From an uncultured Lachnospiraceae bacterium (GTDB taxonomy: Bacteria; Bacillota; Clostridia; Lachnospirales; Lachnospiraceae), in assembly GCA_910584915.1 (NCBI GenBank), contig CAJUDM010000022.1:1-64000 (forward strand): a DNA stretch of 64,000 bases. Reading direction: 5' to 3'. Under the pieces are notes generated by a model that searched no databases, had not been told where the DNA came from, and saw only the letters and a program-made list of their open reading frames with translations. Below are positions 27,776-37,106 of the stretch, piece after piece; positions within the stretch are counted from its first letter, which is position 1; each line of letters starts with the position of its first letter. The translations under genes and the position numbers were made by a program.

Positions 27776-27830
27776 GTACGGTTCAGAGCATTTTATTCCC
27801 GCGGGCAATGAGCCAGGTGCCGTGTCTGCG
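27776..27830 (-). repeat. Partial copy of a three-site dispersed motif
   Basis: The minus strand reads CACGGCACCTGGCTCATTGC then CCGCGGGAATAAAAT. Nearly the same string occurs on the plus strand at about 62350-62385, and a related one on the minus strand at about 39655-39690. All three can be read as W-L-(V/I)-A-R-(G/K)-N-K. Confidence 0.5.
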
Positions 27831-27878
27831 GTGCATGCCGCTACCCCGTACCTGAACAGGGATCTTCCGCACAGGGTA

Positions 27879-28044
27879 CTAGTACTGCATTGCGGAAATA
27901 ACGGTGAAAATCAGTGCCCGATATTTGTGTCAGGGCAAGGCGGAAGAAGGAGGCGATGCGGTGGCATCGTTGACTGATGACAACGCAGCAATGACGCAAA
28001 GAGTGGGGGCTGAGTTCACCGAAATTTCCGCAGGGTAGTACTAG
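27879..28044 (+). repeat. 166-bp element with terminal inverted repeats, copy 1
   Basis: The element begins CTAGTACTGCATTGCGGAAA and ends TTTCCGCAGGGTAGTACTAG. Its ends match as inverted repeats at 26 of 30 positions. A second copy (51815-51980, opposite strand) differs at four bases. Inside, a frame from GTG 27904 to TAG 28038 is intact. The last four bases CTAG supply the stop codon of rlmN. There is no transposase, so it resembles a MITE or a long-hairpin repeat. Confidence 0.85.
27904..28038 (+). CDS. Short open frame inside 166-bp element, copy 1 (44 codons)
   Basis: GTG start; the peptide opens VKISARYLCQGKAEEGG and ends GAEFTEISAG. The frame is also open in copy 2; of the four differences, two are silent and two change a residue. 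The ends KISAR and EISA(R/G) mirror each other because they lie in the inverted repeats. There is no good ribosome site. It may be only an accidental frame in a mobile element. Confidence 0.2.
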   Translation: MKISARYLCQGKAEEGGDAVASLTDDNAAMTQRVGAEFTEISAG

Positions 28045-29084
28045 CCGCGCCCGGCGCTGTCATAATTTCTGCGCAGCTGCCCGCAGGCGCCGTCAATGTC
28101 CCGCCCCATCTCCCGCCGCAGTGTCACATTGATGCCGGCATCCTCAAGTTTTTTCTGAAACATTCTGACTGCCTCTTTGCCCGACGCGGTATATTTTCTC
28201 TCCCTGACAGGGTTCACCGGGATCAGATTGACATGCGCATGGAGCGCGGATGCCAGGCCGATCAGTCCTTCGGCGTCCTCCCGCGTATCGTTCACGCCGC
28301 CTGCAAGGGCATACTCAAAAGTGATACGCCGCCCTGTCCTCTCAAAATAGTACCGGCAGGCTTCCATCAGTTCAGCGATACTGTATCTCTCCGCGATGGG
28401 CATCAACTGTCTCCGCTTTTCATCGCTCACGCCGTGGAGGGACAGCGCCAGTGTGATCTGCAGGCCTTCCTCCGCCAGCTTCTTTATCTCAGGCACCAGC
28501 CCGCAGGTGGAGACGGTAATGCTGCGTTTACTGATATGCAGCCCCTTATCGTCCGTCAGCATCCTGATAAAACGCAACAGATTCTCCCGGTTATCCAAAG
28601 GCTCCCCTATGCCCATGACCACCACATTCGACACCCGCTCACCGGTATATCGTATGATGCCGTAAACCTGCTCTAACATCTCCGCCGCGGTCAGATTCCT
28701 GACAAGCCCGCCCAACGTGGAGGCGCAGAACTTACAACCCATCCGACAGCCCACCTGGGAGGAGATGCAGACCGAATTGCCGTGGTGATATCTCATCAGC
28801 ACGCTCTCCACCAGATTGTGATCCGGCAGTTCAAACAAAAATTTTTTTGTGCCGTCCGTTTTGGATTCCTGCACCTTCACCGGCTTAAGCGTTGTCAGGG
28901 AAAACCGCTCCCCACAGCTCTCCCGCAAAGAAAATGACAGATTTGTCATTTCCGAAAAATCCCGCGCCAGCTTTTTGTGCATCCACTCATAGAGCTGCAA
29001 AGCGCGGAATTTCTTCTCTCCCATTTTTTCCATCTCGTCCTGCAGTTCCGGCAGGATGAGGGATCTTATATCTGTTTTACTCAT
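28041..29084 (-). CDS. rlmN: Dual-specificity RNA methyltransferase RlmN
   Basis: RlmN is a radical-SAM enzyme that makes 2-methyladenosine in 23S rRNA (A2503) and some tRNAs. The CX3CX2C cluster motif CRMGCKFCAST, GIGEPLDN and the catalytic C-terminal Cys region (GRDIDGACGQL) are present. AGGAAG precedes the start. The final codons run directly into the 166-bp repeat, whose terminal CTAG provides the stop TAG. It follows rsmB. Confidence 0.96.
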   Translation of the reverse strand: MSKTDIRSLILPELQDEMEKMGEKKFRALQLYEWMHKKLARDFSEMTNLSFSLRESCGERFSLTTLKPVKVQESKTDGTKKFLFELPDHNLVESVLMRYHHGNSVCISSQVGCRMGCKFCASTLGGLVRNLTAAEMLEQVYGIIRYTGERVSNVVVMGIGEPLDNRENLLRFIRMLTDDKGLHISKRSITVSTCGLVPEIKKLAEEGLQITLALSLHGVSDEKRRQLMPIAERYSIAELMEACRYYFERTGRRITFEYALAGGVNDTREDAEGLIGLASALHAHVNLIPVNPVRERKYTASGKEAVRMFQKKLEDAGINVTLRREMGRDIDGACGQLRRNYDSAGRG

Positions 29085-29159
29085 ATCTGCTTCCTGTAAC
29101 CAACAACATCAAAGGAGTTTCTGAACTTTTTAAATGACATGACATTACATGCAAAACCC

Positions 29160-30512
29160 TCACAGTTCTCTCCTCATCCTCGCCAAAAAGAACCCGTCGC
29201 ACTGATGTATCCCCGGCACAAGCTGCAGGGTTCCTCCCTCCGCCTCCCCGCATCTGAGCGCTTCCGGCAGATACGGATTCAGGCTCTCTCTCTCAAGCGG
29301 AAACTCCCCGCACATCCATCGGACCTGCTCCTCGTTTTCCTCCGGACGGACCGTACAGGTACTGTACAGGATGATGCCGCCTCGTTTTACATATCGCCAG
29401 CAGGTTTTTATGATCTCCCGCTGAAGCTTTACAAGCTCCGCAAGTCCCTCCCTCGTCACATGGTACTTGATATCCCGCTTTTTACCCAGAATACCGAGGC
29501 CTGAACAGGGCACATCCAGATACAGCACATCCGCCCTTGCCTCCATTTCACTGTCAAAAACACGTGCATCCCACACTTTTACCTTCAGGTTTCCCGCCTT
29601 CATCCTCACGGCGTTCTCACGGATCAGCGCCGCTTTCTCCTCTGAGATATCTCTGGCCTCCACCATACCGCTCCCTCTCAGCTTACAGACAGCATGAAGG
29701 CTTTTCCCCCCCGGCGCGGCACAGACATCCAGCACAAAATCCCCCTCTTTTATCCCGGCGCATTCCGCCACCAGCATGGAGCTTAAATCCTGCACTGTCA
29801 CAAGCCCCTCCGAAAAACCGGGAAGCCCCTGCAGTCCCTCCAGATTCCGGCAGTTCCACGCATAGGGAAGGCAGGGATGCCTCTCACAGACGATCCCCTT
29901 TTCCTCCCACTCTTTTACAAGTTCCTGCTGTGCCGCCGGGGAAATATCCTCCGACATCCGCAGGCTCACCGGCCTCACATCGAGCAGCGCACGGCACATC
30001 TCCTCCGTCCGCTCCCTGCCATAGTCCCTCTCCCAGATGTCTATCAGCAGTTCCGGCATCGAGTACCGGACTGAAAGCGCTTTCCGCCAGTTCTTTTCCG
30101 GATCGGGATAAACGATCTTCTCCCTGTTTCTTGCGATATTCCGCAAAACACCGTTGACAAAGCCCTTTAACGACTGAAAACGCCTCTTCTGTGCCAGGCG
30201 CACAGCCTCATTGCAGACGGCGTTATCCGGCACCGCATCCATATAAAAAAGCTGATAGACGCTCATACGCATCAGTTGTCTGATCAGCGGTTTCATCTTA
30301 GATACGGGAACACTGGAAAACTGATCCAGTATATAGTCAAGCTCTATCCGGCGCTCCAGAGTCCCCTCAGTCACCCGCTTGATGAACGCCTTCTCACGAA
30401 GAGGCAGGTAATCATACTTCTGAAGCACCTGCCTCATGAACAGACTGTCAAATCCATCCTCTTTTTCCATCCCCAGCAGGCTGTCCAGTATAATCTCTCT
30501 TGTATTTTCCAC
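29160..30512 (-). CDS. rsmB: 16S rRNA (cytosine-967-C5)-methyltransferase RsmB
   Basis: RsmB methylates C967 of 16S rRNA. An N-terminal NusB-like domain (about 1-135) is followed by the Rossmann methyltransferase with VLDVCAAPGGKSLHA, the Pro-Cys motif DVPCSGLG and the catalytic YSTCTVRPEENE. I place the start at GTG 30512 (VENTREIILDSLL), which overlaps the zinc peptidase stop (TAGTG) and gives the usual length of about 450 aa. An upstream extension to 30914 would be antisense-like sequence inside the peptidase gene and is rejected. Confidence 0.94.
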   Translation of the reverse strand: MENTREIILDSLLGMEKEDGFDSLFMRQVLQKYDYLPLREKAFIKRVTEGTLERRIELDYILDQFSSVPVSKMKPLIRQLMRMSVYQLFYMDAVPDNAVCNEAVRLAQKRRFQSLKGFVNGVLRNIARNREKIVYPDPEKNWRKALSVRYSMPELLIDIWERDYGRERTEEMCRALLDVRPVSLRMSEDISPAAQQELVKEWEEKGIVCERHPCLPYAWNCRNLEGLQGLPGFSEGLVTVQDLSSMLVAECAGIKEGDFVLDVCAAPGGKSLHAVCKLRGSGMVEARDISEEKAALIRENAVRMKAGNLKVKVWDARVFDSEMEARADVLYLDVPCSGLGILGKKRDIKYHVTREGLAELVKLQREIIKTCWRYVKRGGIILYSTCTVRPEENEEQVRWMCGEFPLERESLNPYLPEALRCGEAEGGTLQLVPGIHQCDGFFLARMRREL

Positions 30513-31234
30513 TAATCTCTGTCCCTTCCGCCTCTGCCGCCAAACAGGAGAACAAGCCTCAGGAGCTGCAAAATGGAGGAAGCCGCCGCAGCCACATAGG
30601 TCAGCGCCGCCGCTCCCAAAACCTTGCGCACATGCCCCACTTCCTGCTGTCCCAAAATGCCGTACTGGGACAACATCCGCATGGCCCTGTCGGAAGCATT
30701 GAACTCCACCGGCAGCGTCACGATCTGGAACAGGACCGCCGCCGAAAATACCCAGATACCAATCTGGGCAAGCAGGGATCCCGTCCCTCCGAAGATCACC
30801 CCGAGTATAATGAGCGGAAGTCCCAGCCTGCTCCCGATATTTGCCGCAGGGACAAGGGTGGAACGGATCTTTAAGGGCGCGTATCCCTTCTGATGCTGCA
30901 CCGCGTGCCCGCACTCATGCGCCGCAACGCCGATCGCCGCCACGGAATTGCTGGCGTACACCGCATCCGACAGGCGCAGCACTTTGGCTGAGGGGTCATA
31001 ATGATCCGTCAGATTCCCCCTGACATGCTCCACACGCACATCGTAGATGCCGTTCTGGTTCAGGATCCGTTTCGCCGCCTCCGCGCCCGTCATGCCGCTC
31101 ATGCTCCGCACCCGGGAATATTTGCTGTAGGTGCTGTTCACTTTGGCGCTCGCCGCCATACACAGCACCGCGCCGATCAAAACCAGAATATATGTCCAGT
31201 CCATATAATAGCCGTATCCAAAACCGTATCCCAT
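30512..31234 (-). CDS. YugP-type membrane zinc metallopeptidase
   Basis: This 240-residue protein belongs to the Zn_peptidase_2 (YugP) family: a membrane segment near the N-terminus (TYILVLIGAVLCMAA), HECGHAVQHQKGY carrying HExxH, and two to three C-terminal membrane segments. Its substrate is unknown. Between fmt and rsmB is a usual place for this gene in Lachnospiraceae. GGGAGG precedes the start, and its stop overlaps the rsmB start. Confidence 0.9.
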   Translation of the reverse strand: MGYGFGYGYYMDWTYILVLIGAVLCMAASAKVNSTYSKYSRVRSMSGMTGAEAAKRILNQNGIYDVRVEHVRGNLTDHYDPSAKVLRLSDAVYASNSVAAIGVAAHECGHAVQHQKGYAPLKIRSTLVPAANIGSRLGLPLIILGVIFGGTGSLLAQIGIWVFSAAVLFQIVTLPVEFNASDRAMRMLSQYGILGQQEVGHVRKVLGAAALTYVAAAASSILQLLRLVLLFGGRGGRDRD

Positions 31235-31264
31235 CTTTTTCCTCCCTATCCGGCAGGATCCCCG

Positions 31265-31286
31265 GCTGTGACACGCGTGTCACAGC
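31265..31286. other. Perfect 22-bp palindrome between fmt and the zinc peptidase gene
   Basis: GCTGTGACAC followed by GCGTGTCACAGC is a perfect 22-bp palindrome. It lies 31 bp upstream of the zinc peptidase start. It may be an operator or an mRNA hairpin; there is no T-run. Confidence 0.6.
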
Positions 31287-31357
31287 AGAGTCCCCGCCCT
31301 CTCACTGTACCGTCTCTGCCCGTTCATCCGCTTCACAGACTTCCAGAAATTCTCCTG

Positions 31358-32338
31358 TTATTCAAGAATCTCGCCTTCCTTCACCTGATATCCCAGAAGG
31401 AAATCCTTTACAGGCATCCGTTTTTTTCCCTCCAGCTGCACTTCCCTCAGGATAAGGATATCCTTTCCGGTCTGCACATGGATGCTGTCCTTCGTGACAA
31501 GAACGATCTCTCCGGGCTGCACCATATTCTTTTCCCCGATATGCTTAAACAGCCCGTTATGGGCGCCTCCCTCTCTCTGCTCCTGCCTGAAAACCTCCGC
31601 CTTCCAGATCTTCATGCTTTTTCCCCTGCATGTACAGAACGCGCTGGGCCAGGGATTCATGCCCCGGATCAGGCGCTCCAACACCTCCGCATCCTTCTCC
31701 CAGTCTATTCTGCCCATTTCCTTGCGCAGCATACGCACGTGGGTGGCATCCTCCTCCTGCTGTTTTACCGGAATGATATCCCCCGCCTCAATCCTGGGCA
31801 GCGTTTTCACCAGAAGCTGCGCGCCCAGCACACTCAATTTTTCAAAGAGGCTGCCGCCGGTGTCCTCCCTCTCCACAGGGATTGCCTTCATTGTAAGGAT
31901 ATCGCCGGTATCCATCCCCTCGTCCATCTGCATGATCGTCACGCCGGTCACATCGTCCCCGTTTAAGATGGCGTACTGTATCGGCGACGCCCCTCTGTAT
32001 TTTGGCAGGAGCGATGCGTGGATATTGACACAGCCGTATTTCGGCATCTCCAGTATCTCTTTTGACAGGATCTGCCCGAACGCCGCCACCACAAAAATAT
32101 CCGCTCTGTATTTCCTCAACTCTTCCACAGCCTCCGGCTCCTTGATCCTTGCCGGCTGTAAAACCGTGAGCCCGTGCGCTAAAGCGCACTCCTTGACAGG
32201 AGAAAACTGCACTTTCCGCTCTCTCCCTTTCTGCTTATCCGGCTGCGTCACCACCGCAGTGATCTCATGCCCTGCCTCGATCAGCGCTTTAAGCGCTCCC
32301 ACCGCAAAGTCCGGTGTTCCCATAAAAACAATCTTCAT
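31358..32338 (-). CDS. fmt: Methionyl-tRNA formyltransferase
   Basis: Fmt formylates initiator Met-tRNA using 10-formyl-tetrahydrofolate. The start MKIVFMGTPDFAVGALKALI, the formyl-THF site CVNIHASLLPKYRGASPIQ, GDDVTGVTIMQMDEGMDTGD and a C-terminal OB-like tRNA-binding domain are all present, and the length is 326 aa. It follows def in the same direction, the usual def-fmt pair. Confidence 0.97.
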   Translation of the reverse strand: MKIVFMGTPDFAVGALKALIEAGHEITAVVTQPDKQKGRERKVQFSPVKECALAHGLTVLQPARIKEPEAVEELRKYRADIFVVAAFGQILSKEILEMPKYGCVNIHASLLPKYRGASPIQYAILNGDDVTGVTIMQMDEGMDTGDILTMKAIPVEREDTGGSLFEKLSVLGAQLLVKTLPRIEAGDIIPVKQQEEDATHVRMLRKEMGRIDWEKDAEVLERLIRGMNPWPSAFCTCRGKSMKIWKAEVFRQEQREGGAHNGLFKHIGEKNMVQPGEIVLVTKDSIHVQTGKDILILREVQLEGKKRMPVKDFLLGYQVKEGEILE

Positions 32339-32451
32339 ACCTGTTTTACCCTTTGCCTCTTACTTCCATCCCGCAGGCGCTTTACCGCTGCGCCATATCC
32401 GATGAAACCGTTACCTGTACGACACTCCTGCCTTCCGGCGCCTCTGTACGC

Positions 32452-32940
32452 CTAAGCCTCCTCCTCTTCCTCCTGCAGTTCCTCCACATCCATCAGCCTT
32501 CCCTCCACCTTTTCCACATAGAGGTGCCCGTCCAGATGATCGTATTCGTGACAGATCGCCCTTGCCAGAAGTTCTTCCCCCTCCAGCTCAAAATATTCCA
32601 TCTTTTCATTGTAAGCCGCTATCTTCACATAATTTGGCCTTGTCACAACGCCGGTCTTTCCGGGTACGCTCAGGCAGCCTTCCTGCCCCTTTTGTTCTCC
32701 GGAAGTCTCCAGGATCTTAGGATTTACAAAAATATAGGGATCTTCTCCCGTCACATCCACCACAAAGATCCGCTTCAGTACACCCACCTGTGCCGCCGCC
32801 AGCCCCACGCCGTTCGCCTCGTACATGGTATCCAGCATATCTTCTATCAGCTCCGCCGTTCTCGGGGTGATCTCCTTCACTTCCTTGCTGATCTTGCCGA
32901 GGATCGCGTCCCCCTGTTCCCTTACATTTCTCAGTGCCAT
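32452..32940 (-). CDS. def: Peptide deformylase
   Basis: Def removes the formyl group from nascent peptides. All three motifs are there: GVGLAAAQVG, EGCLSVPG and HEYDHLDGHLYVEK (HExxH). ATG 32940 (MALRNVREQGDAIL) has GGAGGCGGAAG upstream and gives the common 162-aa length; extension to 33045 is not family-like. An acidic tail (LQEEEEEA) ends the protein. It lies between priA and fmt. Confidence 0.97.
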   Translation of the reverse strand: MALRNVREQGDAILGKISKEVKEITPRTAELIEDMLDTMYEANGVGLAAAQVGVLKRIFVVDVTGEDPYIFVNPKILETSGEQKGQEGCLSVPGKTGVVTRPNYVKIAAYNEKMEYFELEGEELLARAICHEYDHLDGHLYVEKVEGRLMDVEELQEEEEEA

Positions 32941-33092
32941 CTTCCGCCTCCACTCCCTGTTTTGTGCCTGTATCAGTATTATTTTCCTCTTTGCGCCGCC
33001 GGATGCCCTGATAAGAGTATCCCGGCTGATCATTGTCCCGATCAATACATAGTATAATACAAATCATATTATACAATATAATTTATCCCATC

Positions 33093-35348
33093 TCAGTACC
33101 CGCTGATGGGATCAACATCAAATTGTACCTGTTCTGAACGGTTTTGTAAAGACTCTATAAATCGTTCCATGGAATCCCTCACATCAGACAGCCTCTTCCC
33201 ATCTGCACTCTTTACATAAAACACAAAGCGGTAGCTGTCACTTAACTTCGACAAAGAAGCGCTGCCGGGCCCCAATACCGTCAGTTTTCCATCCGCCGCT
33301 TCCCCTCTCGCAAGCGCCGCCAGGGCAGCCGCCGTGTTCTTTGCCACCTCTTCCTCCTTTGCGGCGACAAGCACCGCCAGCATATGCGCCGCCGGCGGAT
33401 ATGCGCCGATCTCCCGGTAGAGGATCTCTTCCCCATAAAAGCCTTCATAGTCCTGGGAGGCGGCATGGACAATGCTGTAATGTTCCGGCTGATAAGTCTG
33501 GATCACCACTTCCCCCGGCATATCGCCGCGCCCTGCCCTCCCGGCAGCCTGCGTCAGAAGCTGGAATGTCCGCTCCGCCGCCCGGTAATCCCCCGCGAAC
33601 AGGGACATATCCGCCGCCAGAATGCCCACCAGCGTCACCGCCGGAAAGTCGTGCCCTTTCACGATCATCTGGGTTCCCAGCAGTATATCCGCCTCCCTGT
33701 CCGCAAAAGCGGAGAGTATCTTCTCATAGCTGTCCTTCCTTTTCGTGGTATCGCCGTCCATCCGCAGCACTCTCGCCCCCGGGTACATCTGATGCAGTTT
33801 TTCTTCCACCGCCTCCGTCCCCGCCTTAAAGCCCAGTATATAGGGGGAGCCGCAGGACGGGCATACCTTCACGGCGCGCTCCTCATAACCGCAGTAATGG
33901 CAGACCAGTTTTCCGTTTCTGTGCTCCGAGAGAGAAACACTGCAATGAGGGCATTTCATCACATGGCCGCAGCTTCTGCAGGAGACAAACCCCGCCATGC
34001 CCCGGCGGTTCAAAAACAGCATCACCTGCTCCCCTTTTTCCAGCCTGTCGGCGATCAGCTCCTGCAGCCGCCTTGAAAAAATCGAGCGGTTCCCCTCCCG
34101 CAGTTCCCTGCGCAGATCCACCGGATACACCTTCGGCAGCACATTTCCGGTGAGCCGCTCCTTCAATTCAAACAGGCCGTACTCCCCCCGCTTCGCCCTG
34201 TAATAACTCTCCAGAGAGGGCGTGGCGGAACCGAGCACGACGGATGCTTTATGGAGCGACGCCAGATAAATTGCCGTCTCCCTGGCATGGTATTTGGGCA
34301 TGGTCTCACTTTTATAGGAAGGCTCATGCTCCTCGTCGATGATGATCAACCCCACACTGGAAAAAGGCGTAAACAGAGCGGAGCGCGGACCGATGATCAC
34401 ATCGATATCACCGTTTTTTGCCCGCTCGCACTGATCGTATTTTTCGCCCGCCGAAAGCCCCGAGTGCAGGATCGACACCCGCTCTCCGAAACGCCTCGAA
34501 AATCTGACCACAGTCTGGTAGGTCAGCGCGATCTCCGGGATCAGCACGATCGCCTGTCTGCCCCTGCTTAAACACCCTTCGATCAGATTCATATACACTT
34601 CCGTCTTCCCGCTGCCGGTGATGCCGTGTATCAGATAGGTTTTTCTGACACCCGCGTCATAATCCTGCAGAACGCTGTCCACGATCCTTTGCTGCGCCGC
34701 GCTCAGATCAGGCCGAAGCCCGCCGAAAGCGTTTTTCCTGTTTGCCAGAAGGACGCTCCCCTCTATGGGATTGCGGTAGACCCGCTTTTTTTCCACCGAA
34801 AGGGCGCCCTGTTTTTCCAGCGCTGCGATGGTGGCCGGTGAAATATGCAGCTTTTCCCTCGCCAGTTCCATGGGCAGCCTCTCCTGCGCCCTCAGCGCGT
34901 CCAGAAGCCTTGCCATCGCCGTTTTGTGCTTTGCCCTGCACTGCTTGGCGAGCGCCTCTGTCTCTTCCTCTGACAGCAGGCGGCAGATCTCCTTCTTTTC
35001 CAGGCTGCGCTTCTTTTGCTTTGCCGGGAGCACCGTCTTAAGCGCCGCGATCATGGTGGAGCCGTACTGCGCTTTGATCCAGCCGGCAAGCCGCACCAGA
35101 ACCGCTGACGCCGCCGCATCCTCCGGGGCGCTCCCTGCGATCTCTTTCACTCTGCTCTCCTCAAAAGAGATGCTCTCCCGAAATCCGATCACGTACCCCC
35201 GGCGCAGTGTGTTCCCTCTCCCGAAAGGCACAAGCACGCTCATCCCTGTCTCCAGTTTCCCGATAAGTTCCTCCGGTATCCGGTAGGTAAAGGGTTTATC
35301 CACGCTCTCATGGGATATATCCACTATGATATCCGCATATAAGTACAT
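33093..35348 (-). CDS. priA: Primosomal protein N' (PriA helicase)
   Basis: PriA restarts stalled replication forks. An N-terminal DNA-binding domain is followed by Walker A LIHGITGSGKTEVYM, the DEEH-box LIIDEEHEPSYKS, a zinc-binding insert with four CxxC pairs (CRSCGHVMKCPHC and CHYCGYEERAVKVCPSC) and the C-terminal helicase half (GTQMIVKGHDFPAVTLVG). It is 751 residues long. It lies 5 bp after the murE stop, so the two may be coupled. Confidence 0.97.
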   Translation of the reverse strand: MYLYADIIVDISHESVDKPFTYRIPEELIGKLETGMSVLVPFGRGNTLRRGYVIGFRESISFEESRVKEIAGSAPEDAAASAVLVRLAGWIKAQYGSTMIAALKTVLPAKQKKRSLEKKEICRLLSEEETEALAKQCRAKHKTAMARLLDALRAQERLPMELAREKLHISPATIAALEKQGALSVEKKRVYRNPIEGSVLLANRKNAFGGLRPDLSAAQQRIVDSVLQDYDAGVRKTYLIHGITGSGKTEVYMNLIEGCLSRGRQAIVLIPEIALTYQTVVRFSRRFGERVSILHSGLSAGEKYDQCERAKNGDIDVIIGPRSALFTPFSSVGLIIIDEEHEPSYKSETMPKYHARETAIYLASLHKASVVLGSATPSLESYYRAKRGEYGLFELKERLTGNVLPKVYPVDLRRELREGNRSIFSRRLQELIADRLEKGEQVMLFLNRRGMAGFVSCRSCGHVMKCPHCSVSLSEHRNGKLVCHYCGYEERAVKVCPSCGSPYILGFKAGTEAVEEKLHQMYPGARVLRMDGDTTKRKDSYEKILSAFADREADILLGTQMIVKGHDFPAVTLVGILAADMSLFAGDYRAAERTFQLLTQAAGRAGRGDMPGEVVIQTYQPEHYSIVHAASQDYEGFYGEEILYREIGAYPPAAHMLAVLVAAKEEEVAKNTAAALAALARGEAADGKLTVLGPGSASLSKLSDSYRFVFYVKSADGKRLSDVRDSMERFIESLQNRSEQVQFDVDPISGY

Positions 35349-35353
35349 GTATG

Positions 35354-36832
35354 TTACCTTCTTATCCCTTCTTCTTCCAACACCTCCGCGATCAGTACCC
35401 GCTCATCCATCGGATGCTGCACCCCTTCGATCTCCTGGTAATCCTCGTGCCCTTTTCCGGCAAGCACTATGATATCGCCGGGTTCACCGTGGGTGATGGC
35501 ATAGCGGATTGCCTCTTTTCTGTCCGGAATTTCAATGTAAACGCCGTCCGTCCTGCGCATACCTGTCTTAATATCCTCTATGATGGCAAGGGGTTCCTCA
35601 AATCTGGGATTATCCGACGTAATGATCGTAAGATCCGCCAGCTTTCCGCTGACTTCCCCCATCTCATAGCGGCGCAGCTTAGAGCGGTTGCCGCCGCAGC
35701 CAAAGACTGCCACCAGCCTCTCAGGCTCATACTCCTTCAGCGTAGTCAGAAGGCTCTCAAGCGCCATGGCATTGTGGGCGTAATCGATCATCAATGTGAA
35801 CTCCTCAGAGACCTTCACCATCTCGATCCGTCCCTTCACATGGGCTTTTAAAAGCGCCGCCTGGATATCCTCCGCCGACACGTTGAAATGACGGCAGATG
35901 GCGACAGCCGCCAGCGCGTTGTAGACGCTGAAACGCCCCGGCGCAGGCACCTGGGCATGAAAATCCATCAGCCCCTTCACATCGAATGCCACGCCCAGCT
36001 CGCCCGGTTTTTTCACAAGCGTAAGGTGCTCCGCCCGGAGAGCCGCCTCCTCCTGAAAGCCGTAAGTCTCCAGCCGGCAGGTATATCCCTTCAGCACCTG
36101 TTTCCAGTGTTTATCATCACAGTTGACAATGCCTGCCTTGCACTGCTGAAAGAGCAGCCCCTTACAGCGGGCATAATCGTCAAAGTCCTTATGTTCATTC
36201 GGACCGATATGATCCGGCTCCAGATTCGTAAAGACACCCAATTCGAAGGTAAATCCCTGGGTCCTGTGCAGCATCAGTCCCTGGGAGGACACTTCCATCA
36301 CGCAGACCTGACAGCCCTCATCCAGCATTCTGCGGAATGTCTCCTGCAGCAGATAGGACTCAGGCGTGGTGTTGTGCGCCGGAATATGCTCCTTGCCGAT
36401 GATCGTCTCTATGGTACCCACCAGCCCCGTCTTATAACCCGCATGTTCCAGAATGGACTTCACCAGATAGGTTGTGGTCGTCTTTCCTTTCGTCCCGGTC
36501 ACGCCGATGACTTTCAGTGTATCCGCCGGATGGCCAAACCAGGCGGCGGAAATAAACGCCATCGCATATCTGGTGCTCTCCACCCTGATCACCGTGATAT
36601 CCGCCCGCTCCGGCAGCTCCACATCCTGTTCCACCACAAGTACCGCCGCCTTTTTCTCCGCCGCCTCCACTGCCTTGCTGTGGCCGTCAAAATTTGCCCC
36701 TTTGATGCAGATGAACAGACAGCCCGGCGCGATCTTTCTCGAATCCATCACCACCGACGCCACTTCCACATCCACGCTTCCCCTGATACAAGTATATTCC
36801 AGTTTTTCTATTAAATCCTTACAACAAGCCAT
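35354..36832 (-). CDS. murE: UDP-MurNAc-L-Ala-D-Glu:meso-DAP ligase MurE
   Basis: MurE adds the third amino acid of the peptidoglycan stem peptide. GVTGTKGKTTTTYLVK is the ATP site; TTPESYLLQETF binds the substrate. The DNPRFEEP motif indicates meso-diaminopimelate rather than lysine as substrate. GAGAGG precedes the start. This gene heads the murE-priA-def-fmt-(peptidase)-rsmB-rlmN run and borders the AT-rich island. Confidence 0.96.
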   Translation of the reverse strand: MACCKDLIEKLEYTCIRGSVDVEVASVVMDSRKIAPGCLFICIKGANFDGHSKAVEAAEKKAAVLVVEQDVELPERADITVIRVESTRYAMAFISAAWFGHPADTLKVIGVTGTKGKTTTTYLVKSILEHAGYKTGLVGTIETIIGKEHIPAHNTTPESYLLQETFRRMLDEGCQVCVMEVSSQGLMLHRTQGFTFELGVFTNLEPDHIGPNEHKDFDDYARCKGLLFQQCKAGIVNCDDKHWKQVLKGYTCRLETYGFQEEAALRAEHLTLVKKPGELGVAFDVKGLMDFHAQVPAPGRFSVYNALAAVAICRHFNVSAEDIQAALLKAHVKGRIEMVKVSEEFTLMIDYAHNAMALESLLTTLKEYEPERLVAVFGCGGNRSKLRRYEMGEVSGKLADLTIITSDNPRFEEPLAIIEDIKTGMRRTDGVYIEIPDRKEAIRYAITHGEPGDIIVLAGKGHEDYQEIEGVQHPMDERVLIAEVLEEEGIRR

Positions 36833-37023
36833 TTGTCATACCTCTCTTTTATTTTCTTTCTGTTTTTTATACGTTTCTCTTATTGTATGTATCTGACAGC
36901 CGCAAAGTCATATCTCCTTAGCTATCATACCACAATCTTCTTTTTCTGACAATTTGGACTTGAATTATGACAAATTTATTGAAGCTGTTTGGCTAACTAA
37001 TGCCGCTGTTTTATCTGAGAAAG

Positions 37024-37052
37024 TGGAAAAATTCATCCGTATATGGTAAAAT
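37024..37052 (+). promoter_or_regulatory. Predicted promoter for the DUF1016 gene
   Basis: TGGAAA, a 17-bp spacer, then TAAAAT with an extended TGG. It lies 55 bp before the nuclease start in a 274-bp gene-free gap (36833-37106) separating it from the divergent murE. Confidence 0.4.
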
Positions 37053-37106
37053 GAAAAGCACATATACAGGTATGGGATAGGATACACTGATCGGAGGAAG
37101 ATAAAA

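Noticed and set aside
30513..30914. Long N-terminal extension of RsmB
   Set aside because: It overlaps the zinc peptidase gene in another frame and has no NusB-like sequence; GTG 30512 fits the family start.
36890..37049. Open stretch ending in EKVEKFIRIW before the DUF1016 gene
   Set aside because: No start codon, no recognised homology and it overlaps the predicted promoter; about 50 codons can be open by chance in AT-rich DNA.
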